Assembly: GCA_021730635.1 (NCBI GenBank)
Contig: JAJNNC010000015.1
Location: 116,119-180,118, forward strand
Origin: Catalimonadaceae bacterium JC749
GTDB taxonomy: Bacteria; Bacteroidota; Bacteroidia; Cytophagales; Cyclobacteriaceae
DNA: 64,000 nucleotides
Reading direction: 5' to 3'
Part shown: piece by piece, positions 53,466 through 61,907 of the stretch
Numbering within the stretch: the first letter of the stretch is position 1
Layout: every line of letters begins with the position of its first letter
Notes under the pieces: generated by a model
Databases searched by the model: none
What the model was told of the DNA's origin: nothing
Seen by the model: the letters and a program-made list of their open reading frames with translations, nothing else
Position numbers and translations under genes: made by a program

Positions 53466-54209
53466 TTACTGCAATAAATGTAGTATGAGCAAACCTGAGA
53501 CGATAGAGGAAGCAAAGCTGATGAGTGTTCCAATTAATATGTATTCCGTTTTATTTCTATCTTTGGTATTCTTCAAATCACCAAAACGAAACACAGATTT
53601 GGCTGCTAATAAAAAACCGATGGCTTGAAATTCTTTCCATAAAATAAAAGTAAAAATTAGTATTCTTTCTATGATACCTATCCATTTACCGGCATCTTTT
53701 AGCGCTGTTATTTTTTGATCATCTTCTGATTTACGAATCTCTTCACTCCATCCGTTGGTCAAAATTCTAATGAATACAGCCAATGGTACCGTATTGATAA
53801 TATATCCCAAGGTAATTATCCATACTTGTTCATCTTGTAAAAGAAAACTGCCTACCTGACTAACCCATTGCCATTGATCGGTTATCCATAACCAGACTAT
53901 GATGATAACCAGCAGATGAGATGATTGATCCATTAGAAAGCCAATCATATTATCTTTCTTAGAAAGGATTTTGATAACATCAATGAGCAAATGTGTGGCT
54001 GTTATTATGAGAGGTACCTGCCAGTTTTTCCATTCGCCTAATAGTACATAAGTGCTTATACCTACTATAGAGATGTGTAGCCAGAAGTAGCGGGACCGTA
54101 ATTTTCGGCGTTGGCGATCTTTGATCCAGCTGTCTGGTTGCAGTAAGAAATCTGCTAAAAAGTGTGAAGTCATTAAGCGAAATAATATAACTATGCCTTG
54201 TACTTCCAT
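53466..54209 (-). CDS. DUF3307 multi-helix membrane protein (SatD operon, gene 2)
   Basis: A 247-residue integral membrane protein with about six helices. The N-terminal SHFLADFLLQPDSWIKD, then LIITATHLLIDVIKILS and FLMDQSSHLLVIIIV, carry the His and Asp residues typical of DUF3307. Such proteins are regularly found with SatD-like proteins. Its start overlaps the SatD stop (TAATG), so the two are translationally coupled. The function is not known; the conserved His/Asp face within the membrane suggests metal binding or an effector role (inference). Confidence 0.85.
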   Translation of the reverse strand: MEVQGIVILFRLMTSHFLADFLLQPDSWIKDRQRRKLRSRYFWLHISIVGISTYVLLGEWKNWQVPLIITATHLLIDVIKILSKKDNMIGFLMDQSSHLLVIIIVWLWITDQWQWVSQVGSFLLQDEQVWIITLGYIINTVPLAVFIRILTNGWSEEIRKSEDDQKITALKDAGKWIGIIERILIFTFILWKEFQAIGFLLAAKSVFRFGDLKNTKDRNKTEYILIGTLISFASSIVSGLLILHLLQ

Positions 54210-54883
54210 TACAATCCTCTTTTGATTAATTTTTCAAAGCGCTTGATAAACAATTTCATAGCGTCCATATTGCCTGCTTCTGTGAGTCTTTGGCTTATGG
54301 CTCCTTGTGTAATTTCAAATTCCTCTGCTAATTCCTGTTGTGTTTTATTTTCTAGTAAATAGGGATAAATAACTTTTGCCTGCGATACTGTCCAACGGTT
54401 CACAATTACATCACTCAAGGCACAGGCTACCTCCATTTCATCATTGACTTCTGGCCAAATCGTATATATACTTAACCGTTGTTTTTTTCTCATATCATCC
54501 AGTCCTCTTCCAGAAAGTTGAAAAGCTTCTCCATCAGACTCAACGATTTTTTCTGCCTCATAATCAATGCCTCCAATACCGATAGAAATACGGGCATCCC
54601 AATAATTCACCCCCTCTTTCTTCTGGGAAGTGGTAATGCCACGCAGTTTAGCTCTGATTATGAGACTAATTAACAACGCCTGATCAGGTTTTTTGATAAC
54701 CATCTGAAAACTATCTCCCCTGTACATTTCAACAGGCGTTTTGACTTCCCGGATTAATCTTTCATTTATTTCGTAGAAGGAATGCTTCAGTTCTTTTAGT
54801 AGATTCTCTCTATCTCCTTCTCTGATTCTACTGGAATTGATGATGTCCCCGGTAATGACTGCATAAATTTCTTTATTTTTCAT
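54209..54883 (-). CDS. SatD-like protein with C-terminal HTH (SatD operon, gene 1)
   Basis: A 224-residue cytoplasmic protein of the SatD family. The N-terminal domain runs IYAVITGDIINSSRI (Asp13), MYRGDSFQMVI (Asp57) and DARISIGIGGI, then SDGEAFQLSGRGLDDM. Two acidic residues, each at the end of a strand, plus the R-I-S-I-G-I-G strand recall the metal-binding layout of class III nucleotide cyclases, though key substrate residues are not evident. Residues about 181-203 form an HTH (TQQELAEEFEITQGAISQRL), which suggests DNA binding and autoregulation. It is first in a three-gene operon. Known SatD work links it to acid tolerance, with no enzyme activity established to my knowledge. Confidence 0.85.
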   Translation of the reverse strand: MKNKEIYAVITGDIINSSRIREGDRENLLKELKHSFYEINERLIREVKTPVEMYRGDSFQMVIKKPDQALLISLIIRAKLRGITTSQKKEGVNYWDARISIGIGGIDYEAEKIVESDGEAFQLSGRGLDDMRKKQRLSIYTIWPEVNDEMEVACALSDVIVNRWTVSQAKVIYPYLLENKTQQELAEEFEITQGAISQRLTEAGNMDAMKLFIKRFEKLIKRGL

Positions 54884-54885
54884 TA

Positions 54886-54961
54886 TTAGCTTTTCAACTT
54901 ATATTCAAATATATTAGGTAATAAGCTAATAGTAAAGCTTATTAGGTTGAAAGCTTATAAT
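54886..54961. promoter_or_regulatory. AAGCTTAT/ATAAGCT repeat cluster between satD-like gene and small ORF
   Basis: The region holds AATAAGCT (54920-54927) and AGCTTATT (54936-54943), a perfect 8-bp inverted repeat with an 8-base centre. Related copies flank it: ATTAGCTTTTCAACTTAT on the left and ATTAGGTTGAAAGCTTAT on the right, which share GTTGAAA-GCT in opposite orientation. This nested arrangement lies directly before the HTH-containing SatD gene, so it is a probable operator for that protein (inference). Confidence 0.5.
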
Positions 54962-54968
54962 ATCGTAA

Positions 54969-55100
54969 ATGAATAAAAATAAAAAGCTATCAAATCTATC
55001 AGAAAAGCTGAAGGGGAAAAGACAGAATAAATCGAAATCAGGAATTTACTTACCAAAATACCCCACCATGACGATGTATACTACCAAAAATAAAAAGTAG
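54969..55100 (+). CDS. Small lysine-rich ORF divergent from satD-like gene
   Basis: A 43-residue frame, MNKNKKLSNLSEKLKGKRQN then KSKSGIYLPKYPTMTMYTTK and a stop after NKK. It is strongly basic, with a conserved-looking GIYLPKYPTMTMY patch. It starts just after the AAGCTTAT repeat cluster, divergent from the SatD operon, and about 140 bases before the PutAbiC-like gene. I do not recognise it. It could be a DNA-binding or antitoxin-like small protein, or a chance frame. Confidence 0.35.
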   Translation: MNKNKKLSNLSEKLKGKRQNKSKSGIYLPKYPTMTMYTTKNKK

Positions 55101-55241
55101 GAGAGAGAAACAGGCATTATTTCAATCTCCGTATTTTTGCAGGTTGCCATCCTATTCAGCATCCTTAATGAAGTCATACAGGGAAAGCACTTACCCTAAG
55201 GCTACGAAGCAAGAAGAAATTGTTTTGGTCAATGAGAAGCA

Positions 55242-56051
55242 ATGCAAAACAAAATGAAGGTCAGGCATTATTATAAACCACTGGTTATTACAGGGATACT
55301 GGTAGTTACCCTATGGGGTATGTCAGGGATTACCCTAATAGCCCTCTATGGCACGATGCCAGATTCTCCCGGCACCTTCGGGGATATGTTCGGAGCGATC
55401 AATGCCCTCTTTTCCGGACTTGCTTTCGCAGGTCTGATTTATACTATTCTGCAGCAAAGAGAAGAACTGGATTTGACCCGGCAGGAGTTTATCAAGCAGA
55501 ATGAGACTTTCCGCTTGCAACGCTTTGAGAACACTTTTTTTCAGCTGCTTAGACTCAATGATGATTTACTGGATGGTCAGACCATTACCAGCCAACAGGA
55601 GAGTGTGGAGACCAGAGTATATCTCTATATGATCTCAGAACAGATTACCCAGGCTATCAACAAACAACTTGAAAGTTTACAACAACAGGCTGACTCGTCA
55701 ACGTCCCATCAGCCACTGGGGGAAGAACAAAAAAGAATGATCGTAAAACAGACGCTTCAGCTGTATAATAAAGAGATAGAAACTTCCCTGTTGCATTACT
55801 TTAATAATCTGTTTTCCGTGCTTCAATTTGTGGATGCCTCTTCCCTGATTGGTCAGGAAGAAAAGGTAGTATATATCAATATACTGAAGACACAAATGTC
55901 TGTGAGTGAGAAAAACATCTTATTTTTTATGCTCATGGCCTGGGATGGGATGAAAAAACAGAAGCAACTGTACGACCAATACCAGTTTCTGAACCCTTTT
56001 GCCGCAATCGCCTATCAGGGTACTTTTGAGATAGTTTATAAGAATAGTTAG
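55242..56051 (+). CDS. Putative phage abortive infection protein (PutAbiC-like)
   Basis: A 269-residue membrane protein. Two helices (VITGILVVTLWGMSGITLIAL, NALFSGLAFAGLIYTILQ) frame the family-like motif GTFGDMFGAINALFSGLAFA. A coiled-coil (QQREELDLTRQEFIKQNETF) leads into QRFENTFFQLLRLND, then a helical domain with LLHYFNNLFSVLQFV and a late FFMLMAWDGMKKQ. This matches the putative abortive infection (PutAbiC) family, in which a membrane-bound protein is thought to cause growth arrest on phage infection. It may start at 55242 or 55254. It is divergent from the SatD/DUF3307 operon. Confidence 0.8.
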   Translation: MQNKMKVRHYYKPLVITGILVVTLWGMSGITLIALYGTMPDSPGTFGDMFGAINALFSGLAFAGLIYTILQQREELDLTRQEFIKQNETFRLQRFENTFFQLLRLNDDLLDGQTITSQQESVETRVYLYMISEQITQAINKQLESLQQQADSSTSHQPLGEEQKRMIVKQTLQLYNKEIETSLLHYFNNLFSVLQFVDASSLIGQEEKVVYINILKTQMSVSEKNILFFMLMAWDGMKKQKQLYDQYQFLNPFAAIAYQGTFEIVYKNS

Positions 56052-56537
56052 ACATAGATAAAACACAGCTAGTGTGAGATGCAAAACAATATGTGAAAAA
56101 AACAAAAGACATTGATTTGAAAACCGATATCCTCAGGTATATCCCTGGAAGAGTGGAGATAGTTTGACAAAAAAATATCGAATTATTAAATGGATTCGAA
56201 AAAATTATTATTATCTTAATTTCAGGTAAGAATTTACCGTTGTTTTTACGACCGTTACGCTGACTCCTTTATCACGCAAGAAGATTTGTCAGGGTACGGT
56301 CTATGCGTATTGGCGTGCTCCAGGCATCCGATTTTTTTTACCTAACCGTTTCAACATGGCCGTCAGCAAAGATGTCGATCATTTTCTCATAGCCAGCATG
56401 GCCACAGGGCTTTTTGTGGTTGATCATTTCGTGGCCATGACAATACCTTTCACCCAGGTTAGGAATATTGCCCGGGAGCAATTTCAAACCCATGAACGAA
56501 CAAGCTATTAGTATCAATCGAAAAACGCTATTGCACA
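56052..56537. other. Intergenic region, one doubtful antisense ORF
   Basis: About 490 bases between the PutAbiC-like gene and the HypC-like gene. The reverse strand at 56338-56538 has a 66-codon frame rich in His and Cys (YCHGHEMINHKKPCGHAGYE) starting at TTG, which I could not support as a gene. The remainder is AT-rich. Confidence 0.4.
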
Positions 56538-56729
56538 ATGAACCTCATGTATGGAAATGTTCTTCAGGTATTTGAAGAGAACGGACAAAGAAAAGGGAAA
56601 ATCCGGATCAGCGGCGCGCTAGTGAATGTATGCCTTACACTGCTTCCTGAGGTAGAAGCTGGAGATCAGGTTTTGCTATGCGAAGGCGTTCCTATCAGAA
56701 AAATAATAAAAGAACAACCTGTCCACTAA
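56538..56729 (+). CDS. HypC-like OB-fold protein lacking the conserved Cys2
   Basis: A 63-residue protein that follows the HypC/HupF hydrogenase-chaperone pattern: MNLMYGNVLQV corresponds to the family's MCLAIPGKVLEI, and VNVCLTLLPEVEAGDQVLLC to the V-x-LDLLPEV-x-GDYVLVH segment, ending VPIRKI. The cysteine at position 2, needed in true HypC for iron delivery to [NiFe] hydrogenase, is replaced by Asn, and the usual Pro is missing. No hydrogenase or hyp gene is in the window. It is probably a repurposed paralogue or decaying copy. Confidence 0.55.
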   Translation: MNLMYGNVLQVFEENGQRKGKIRISGALVNVCLTLLPEVEAGDQVLLCEGVPIRKIIKEQPVH

Positions 56730-56767
56730 CACAATGTCAAACCGGGAGAAGAATAGTGCGTTGTTCT

Positions 56768-56989
56768 TCACCCCCACAAGGCCAGAGATTCAGGGTATAG
56801 ATTCCCAATTGTAGGGTCAAAAGGAACGTTAGCATCACGGTAAAATCTGTCAGGTATTAAAAGGAAGCCACTCCTGTATAAATAACCTGTTAGTGCATTG
56901 TGTGCAAGTGCAGGGAAGGCATTACTACCTACCCGATAAATATTAACCGAACTATCTTTTTCCGCTGGTATCAGCCTGTAGATCCGCAT
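56768..56989 (-). CDS. Short hypothetical ORF, possibly a C-terminal gene remnant
   Basis: A 73-residue frame (MRIYRLIPAEKDSSVNIYRV ... GNLYPESLALWG) with codon use like its neighbours. It has no signal peptide or recognised family, and no clear upstream extension. It is convergent with the HypC-like gene and lies downstream of the SusD transcript's terminator. It could be a fragment of a lost gene; I give it low confidence. Confidence 0.25.
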   Translation of the reverse strand: MRIYRLIPAEKDSSVNIYRVGSNAFPALAHNALTGYLYRSGFLLIPDRFYRDANVPFDPTIGNLYPESLALWG

Positions 56990-57055
56990 TCCTATGCTTT
57001 ATATTTTTCAAAATACAACTCAGGTCTTTATCACAGCAAGAAGTTATACCCTCAT

Positions 57056-57109
57056 AAAAAAACCATCATAGTACAACAGCGCTGTTAAGACTGCGGCACT
57101 ACGATGGTT
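57056..57109 (-). terminator. Compound terminator of the second susC-susD operon
   Basis: On the reverse strand, AACCATCGTAGT (from 57109-57098) pairs with ACTATGATGGTT (57072-57061), with one mismatch, and runs into a T-run (57062-57056). Inside the loop lies a second palindrome, AACAGCGCTGTT (57075-57086). It lies 24 bases after the SusD stop. Confidence 0.75.
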
Positions 57110-57132
57110 CATTCTTCAGGCCTGATTACCTG

Positions 57133-58674
57133 TTAGTATCCTGGATTCTGTGGAGCCAGGTTCTCATTGTTTAAAATCTCCTGCGTCGGAATGGGAAACA
57201 AAAGATGCTTTTCCTGCAGGGTCTGGTTTGAATTCAGGTTGACATGACCCACAAAGTCATCAAACGCGTTGGTGGCTTCATTGTATACTTTCCGTAGACG
57301 TACCATATCAAACCAGGTGATGCCCTCATAGCATAGCTCATGCCAGCGTTCACGCCAGACAGCTTCCCTGAAAGTGGTCTGATCAAAGGCACCCAATGCA
57401 GGGGTAGTAAGTCCGGCTCTGTCTCTGACTCTTTTCAGCGCATCCACCGTCTCCTGGGTAGGACCGCTGATTTCATTCTGGGCTTCCGCATACACCAATA
57501 ACACCTCTGCAAATCGTATCATAGGCACATTGAGGTTGTCTTTGGCTGTGCCCGGTTGGCCGGAAAAACCATTCGCCGTAATATTAAAATGCTTGAAAAT
57601 ATAGGGCGCTCCCAGATCAAATGGATCCCCACTGCCATTGGTATAATAGGTAGTGTAAAAGTATCCTTCCTGATCTACCGTACGTATATCGCCTTCCTCA
57701 AAAGACTCATAAAAGGAAAGGGTAGGGACGGTGCTTCCTGTACCGGAAGGCCCCCGATAACTCACAGGTTTGAAGTTCGGAAACATATTACCCATGGGAT
57801 TGGCGGCAACCAGGTCATTGTATTGCAGGCTGAAGATATGTTCTTGGGTATTTCCCAGGTTTTCGTCATGTACCTCCCAATAGGTCTCAAACAGACCAAT
57901 GCCCTGCGGGTTGTCAATGATTTCTTTGGCTTTGTTGGCCGCCAACTGATAATATTCTGCCCCTTTGTTCAAGGGTTGTCCCGCCATGGTCAGATAGACA
58001 ATGGCCAATTGAGCTTTGACGGCCGATGTGGATACCCGTCCACTCACGTCGGTCCAGGGGAGCCCTGCAGTTTCAGCCGTTTGCAAATCTTCAACGATCT
58101 GATCGTACACTGTTTCTTTGGCTGTACGGGAAGGAAAAAAATCTTCTGACGACGTTGTTTGAGGGGTAAGGATCAACGGCACATCACCCCACAGCCTGAC
58201 AGCATAAAAATAGGCCCAGGCTCTCAGAAAACGGGCTTCGCCCAGGATGGCATTTCTTTGGGCATCTTCCATCAATGGAATTCCGGGCACTTTTTCTAAG
58301 ACCAGGTTGGCCTGGGCAATCACCTGATACAAGCCCCGCCACCAGTTTTTGATATGACCGGTGTTACCATCCCAGGTAAGCGAATACAGGTTATTCAGGT
58401 CCGAATTCTGGGCTGTTTCCGTGGTAGAAGTTCCGGTAGGTGCTTCCAGCAATTGCCAGTTAGAAGAAAAGATACCGGCGCCATCTCCATAAAAGCGGGT
58501 GTCATCATATACCGCAGCGATGGCGGCTACCGCATGGTCTGGAATCGTGTAGAAACTTTCCGGTGTCAGGTTGGAAGGATCCTGTTCGTCCAGAAAATCT
58601 GAGCAGCTGCTTCCCAAAAGCAGCACGCCACTCAGGCATAAAGTACTGATATATTTGATCATGGTTAATTTCAT
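57133..58674 (-). CDS. SusD/RagB-family lipoprotein (second pair)
   Basis: A 513-residue surface glycan-binding lipoprotein. The ATG complementary to 58672-58674 (MKLTMIKYISTL) gives a signal peptide with the lipobox LGSSC, then SDFLDEQDPSNLTPESFYTI. Family segments are GEARFLRAWAYFYAVRLWGDVPL, TKYVYDQIVEDL-type helices, RFAEVLLVYAEAQNE and AVWRERWHELCYEGITWFDMVRL, ending NPGY. It begins 32 bases after the susC stop. The glycan is unknown because no enzymes adjoin this pair within the window. Confidence 0.95.
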   Translation of the reverse strand: MKLTMIKYISTLCLSGVLLLGSSCSDFLDEQDPSNLTPESFYTIPDHAVAAIAAVYDDTRFYGDGAGIFSSNWQLLEAPTGTSTTETAQNSDLNNLYSLTWDGNTGHIKNWWRGLYQVIAQANLVLEKVPGIPLMEDAQRNAILGEARFLRAWAYFYAVRLWGDVPLILTPQTTSSEDFFPSRTAKETVYDQIVEDLQTAETAGLPWTDVSGRVSTSAVKAQLAIVYLTMAGQPLNKGAEYYQLAANKAKEIIDNPQGIGLFETYWEVHDENLGNTQEHIFSLQYNDLVAANPMGNMFPNFKPVSYRGPSGTGSTVPTLSFYESFEEGDIRTVDQEGYFYTTYYTNGSGDPFDLGAPYIFKHFNITANGFSGQPGTAKDNLNVPMIRFAEVLLVYAEAQNEISGPTQETVDALKRVRDRAGLTTPALGAFDQTTFREAVWRERWHELCYEGITWFDMVRLRKVYNEATNAFDDFVGHVNLNSNQTLQEKHLLFPIPTQEILNNENLAPQNPGY

Positions 58675-58706
58675 AGTTGATGTTTGAAAAGGTGTGTAAC
58701 AAACCA

Positions 58707-61700
58707 TTATAATCCTACCTGAAGTCCCATCATGTACACAGTAGGTTTGGGATATTCATGCCATTTCATACCCTGTGAAAAGGCATTGTTACTGTTATCG
58801 CCTCGGATCGGGGTAATTTCAGGATCCCCTATGACCTCGTCATCTACTATCAAAAAGAAATTTTGGGTAGAAGCATAGATTCTCAGGTTGGTGAGACGCA
58901 GTTTCTGGGCAACTTGTGGTGCAAAGTTGTAACCCAACACCAGGTTTCTGCCACGGATAAACGATCCATCCTGAATCCAGTGAGTATCCACATTGGTCAC
59001 ATAGCCGGCACGGGTATCTCTGATCTGAGCAATCATGGTATTCTGATTTTCCGGCGTCCAGGCATTCAGAACGGTGGTATAGCTGTTGGCCAGCGCCTGT
59101 CGGTCTTCACTGGAATGCAGGTTCATATCCATGATATCATTGCCATACATAAACTGCAGATCCAGGGTCAGATCAAAATTTTTGAACCGTACATTGTTGA
59201 TGAAGGATCCCCAACCATCGGGACTACCGTTGCCAATGATCATGCGGTCGGCATCTGTGATGGCCTTATCACCGTTGACATCCTGGTATTTGATATCACC
59301 CGGCAGAATGGTGAGCCCGTTACGATAGCTGGTAAATTCGGCAGCTTCCGCTCTTTCCGCTTCGCTCCACACACCCAAACGATTCAGCCCCCAGAATGAA
59401 CCGACCGGTTCGCCTACTCGGATAATGTTTGTTTCGTTGGTAATGCCAGGACCTCCCACACCGAAAATGTCAGCCGGTGTTGCCAGGGAAAGCACCTTGT
59501 TGCGGTTCAGGGAAATATTGAAAGTGGTGTTCCAGCTAAAATTGTTGTTCTCAATGTTCACCGTATTCAGCGCGAACTCAAACCCTTTGTTTTCCATCGA
59601 ACCTATGTTTTTTCGGATGGTAGCATAACCGCTGGTTTGTGGTACCGGCGCATCCAGGAGCATATCGGTCGTTTTCCGGTAATAATAATCAGCTTCAAAG
59701 GCGATTCTTCCTTTGAACAAACCCAACTCAATGCCTATATCGGTTTGCGCCGTCTTTTCCCATCGCAGGTCGGGGTTGGCCAGACGGTTGATACCCGTAC
59801 CACCTACCCTGGCTTCGTTGAAAATGGCAGCATACCCGGAACCTAACAAGGAGAGGGAAGAATAAGGCGGTATTTCGGAGTTACCGGTCAAACCATAACT
59901 GGTGCGCAACTTCAGGTTAGAAATAATAGAGTTGTCGCTCATAAATCCTTCTTCTGAAATTCTCCAGGCCAGGGCCGCAGAGGGGAAGAAAGCATATTTA
60001 TTATTTTCACCAAACTTGGAGGAACCATCCATCCGTCCGGTAAAAGTAATGAGATATTTATTCATTAAACTGTAATTGATCCTACTGAAATAGGAGTTGA
60101 GCGCCTGTCGGTTTGCACTGGAACCTACTACAAGGTTACTACTTCCCGCGCCCAGGTTGTTATAGGAAAAATAGTCGGTAGAAAACTGACGGACCTCTTC
60201 AGAGATGTTAAAGAAGTTGGTTTCCTGCCAGGAAATTCCTAAAAGGGCGGTCAGGGCATGAATATCGTTGAAAGTTTTATTGTAGGTCAGGTAATTTTCC
60301 CAGGACCAGAAGGTTTCTTTCTGGTTGGCAGCCCAGGCCCTGCCTTGTGCGCCAATCTGTATGGTTCTGCCTTCATAACGATTGGTTTCCTGGGTAACCA
60401 CGTTGGCACCCAGTACCGTTCTGAATTCCAGTCCTTCTGCCAGAGAAATGGTACCAAAAACACTCCCTAAAACGGTCTGTGTGTTCAGGATAAACTTTCG
60501 TTCGAATAAATTATGCACCGAGCTCATAGTACCTTCTGCAAAAGGATAATCCCGGTTGTCAGCCCAGGTTCCGTCTTCGTATTTCACTGGCAGAAAGGGA
60601 AAATCTTCTACCATCCGTCGGGCCACCTGGTCATTATAGTCTACAATATTTTCCGTTTGAAAATTGTAGCTTAAAGAAGTACCCACTTTGAGCCATTCTT
60701 TGACCTGTGTATCAATATTCAATCTGCCGGAATAGCGGGTGAGAAAAGAATTTTTGTAGAGCCCCTCATCATCCCGGTAACCCAGGGAAATTGCGTAGGT
60801 CGTACGATCATTCCCCCCTGTGAAACCTAACTGGTGATTTTGTGATAGCTTGTTTTGGGTCGATTCTTCAATCCAGTTGGTATCGTAATAAGGGTTTCCA
60901 TTGCTATCAAACAAGCGGGGATCGGTTCTTTTCAGCGCTGGATTCAGGTAGGCCCACCGGCCTTCCGCCCATCCTACCGGATCAAATTTTGCCATATTTT
61001 CCCAGGCCAGTTGTTCTACGGCCAGATACTGTTCAGTATTCAATACCTCCGGCTTGTTAGGACCATAGGTATTCACACTGAGATCCACATTGTAAGAGAT
61101 CTGACCTTCACCGGATTTACCCCTTTTGGTGGTAATCAGGATGACACCATTAGCCCCTCTGGCACCATAGATGGCGGTGGAGGATGCATCTTTCAGCACC
61201 TCTACTGAAACAATGTCATTAGGATTGATGTAGTCGATGGCCTGGCTGAATTGGGCCTGGTTGGTCATGGGCAACTGTACGCCATCCACCACATAGAGTG
61301 GGTTATTGGTCGAGTTAATAGAGCTGAATCCACGGATGCGCACATTGGTTTTACCTCCCGGTCGTCCGGAGTTGACATTGACCTGTACGCCGGGTATTCT
61401 TCCCGCCAGCGATTGATTAAGAGAAGGGCCAGGCCTTTCCTGCAATTGTTCTACGTTGACAGAACCCACCGCGCCGGTCAGGTCTGATCTTTTCTGGGTT
61501 CCATACCCAATCACTACGATTTCTTCCAGTGACTGTACATCTTCCGCCAGTTGTACGTCAATCACAGATCGGCCGTCTACCGGTATCTCCTGGGGAATAA
61601 AGCCAATAGAGGAAAAGACCAGTACGTCGTTGTCATTGGGCACCTCCAGACTGTATTTTCCATCAATGTCAGTGACAGTACCTTGAGAAGTACCCTTGAC

Positions 61701-61907
61701 GACCACGTTGACACCGGGCAGAGCAGCCTGATCGGTAGAAGAAGTGACCGTGCCGGACACCATAATCTGCGGTGCATTCTCAGGACTTTTCTCCGGAGGA
61801 GCCCCAGTGCCTGCCAGCAGCAAGCTGCTAAGACAAAGCTGAATCAGTACGCCAGGGAAGACGTGCCTACCAAGATGGAAGAATGATAGTAAGTGTTTAC
61901 TTTTCAT
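58707..61907 (-). CDS. SusC-family TonB-dependent transporter (second pair)
   Basis: A 1066-residue outer-membrane transporter. The ATG complementary to 61905-61907 (MKSKHLLSFFHLGRHVFPG) starts the signal peptide; the longer frame adds 13 residues. The carboxypeptidase-D-like domain (VSGTVTSSTDQAALPGVNVV) and the plug (SLNQSLAGRIPGVQVNVNSG, IRGFSSINSTNNPLYVVDGV, VEVLKDASSTAIYGARGANG) are followed by the barrel, ending in MMGLQVGL. It forms one operon with the SusD gene. A candidate operator lies about 205 bases upstream at 62112. Confidence 0.95.
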   Translation of the reverse strand: MKSKHLLSFFHLGRHVFPGVLIQLCLSSLLLAGTGAPPEKSPENAPQIMVSGTVTSSTDQAALPGVNVVVKGTSQGTVTDIDGKYSLEVPNDNDVLVFSSIGFIPQEIPVDGRSVIDVQLAEDVQSLEEIVVIGYGTQKRSDLTGAVGSVNVEQLQERPGPSLNQSLAGRIPGVQVNVNSGRPGGKTNVRIRGFSSINSTNNPLYVVDGVQLPMTNQAQFSQAIDYINPNDIVSVEVLKDASSTAIYGARGANGVILITTKRGKSGEGQISYNVDLSVNTYGPNKPEVLNTEQYLAVEQLAWENMAKFDPVGWAEGRWAYLNPALKRTDPRLFDSNGNPYYDTNWIEESTQNKLSQNHQLGFTGGNDRTTYAISLGYRDDEGLYKNSFLTRYSGRLNIDTQVKEWLKVGTSLSYNFQTENIVDYNDQVARRMVEDFPFLPVKYEDGTWADNRDYPFAEGTMSSVHNLFERKFILNTQTVLGSVFGTISLAEGLEFRTVLGANVVTQETNRYEGRTIQIGAQGRAWAANQKETFWSWENYLTYNKTFNDIHALTALLGISWQETNFFNISEEVRQFSTDYFSYNNLGAGSSNLVVGSSANRQALNSYFSRINYSLMNKYLITFTGRMDGSSKFGENNKYAFFPSAALAWRISEEGFMSDNSIISNLKLRTSYGLTGNSEIPPYSSLSLLGSGYAAIFNEARVGGTGINRLANPDLRWEKTAQTDIGIELGLFKGRIAFEADYYYRKTTDMLLDAPVPQTSGYATIRKNIGSMENKGFEFALNTVNIENNNFSWNTTFNISLNRNKVLSLATPADIFGVGGPGITNETNIIRVGEPVGSFWGLNRLGVWSEAERAEAAEFTSYRNGLTILPGDIKYQDVNGDKAITDADRMIIGNGSPDGWGSFINNVRFKNFDLTLDLQFMYGNDIMDMNLHSSEDRQALANSYTTVLNAWTPENQNTMIAQIRDTRAGYVTNVDTHWIQDGSFIRGRNLVLGYNFAPQVAQKLRLTNLRIYASTQNFFLIVDDEVIGDPEITPIRGDNSNNAFSQGMKWHEYPKPTVYMMGLQVGL

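Noticed and set aside
56338..56538. 66-codon reverse frame with CHGHEMINHKKPCGHAGYE
   Set aside because: Attractive His/Cys content, but it needs a TTG start, has no recognised family, and its start overlaps the forward HypC-like start. Not enough to call a gene.
57556..58149. 197-codon forward frame
   Set aside because: Antisense to the second susD gene, which has a complete set of family motifs.
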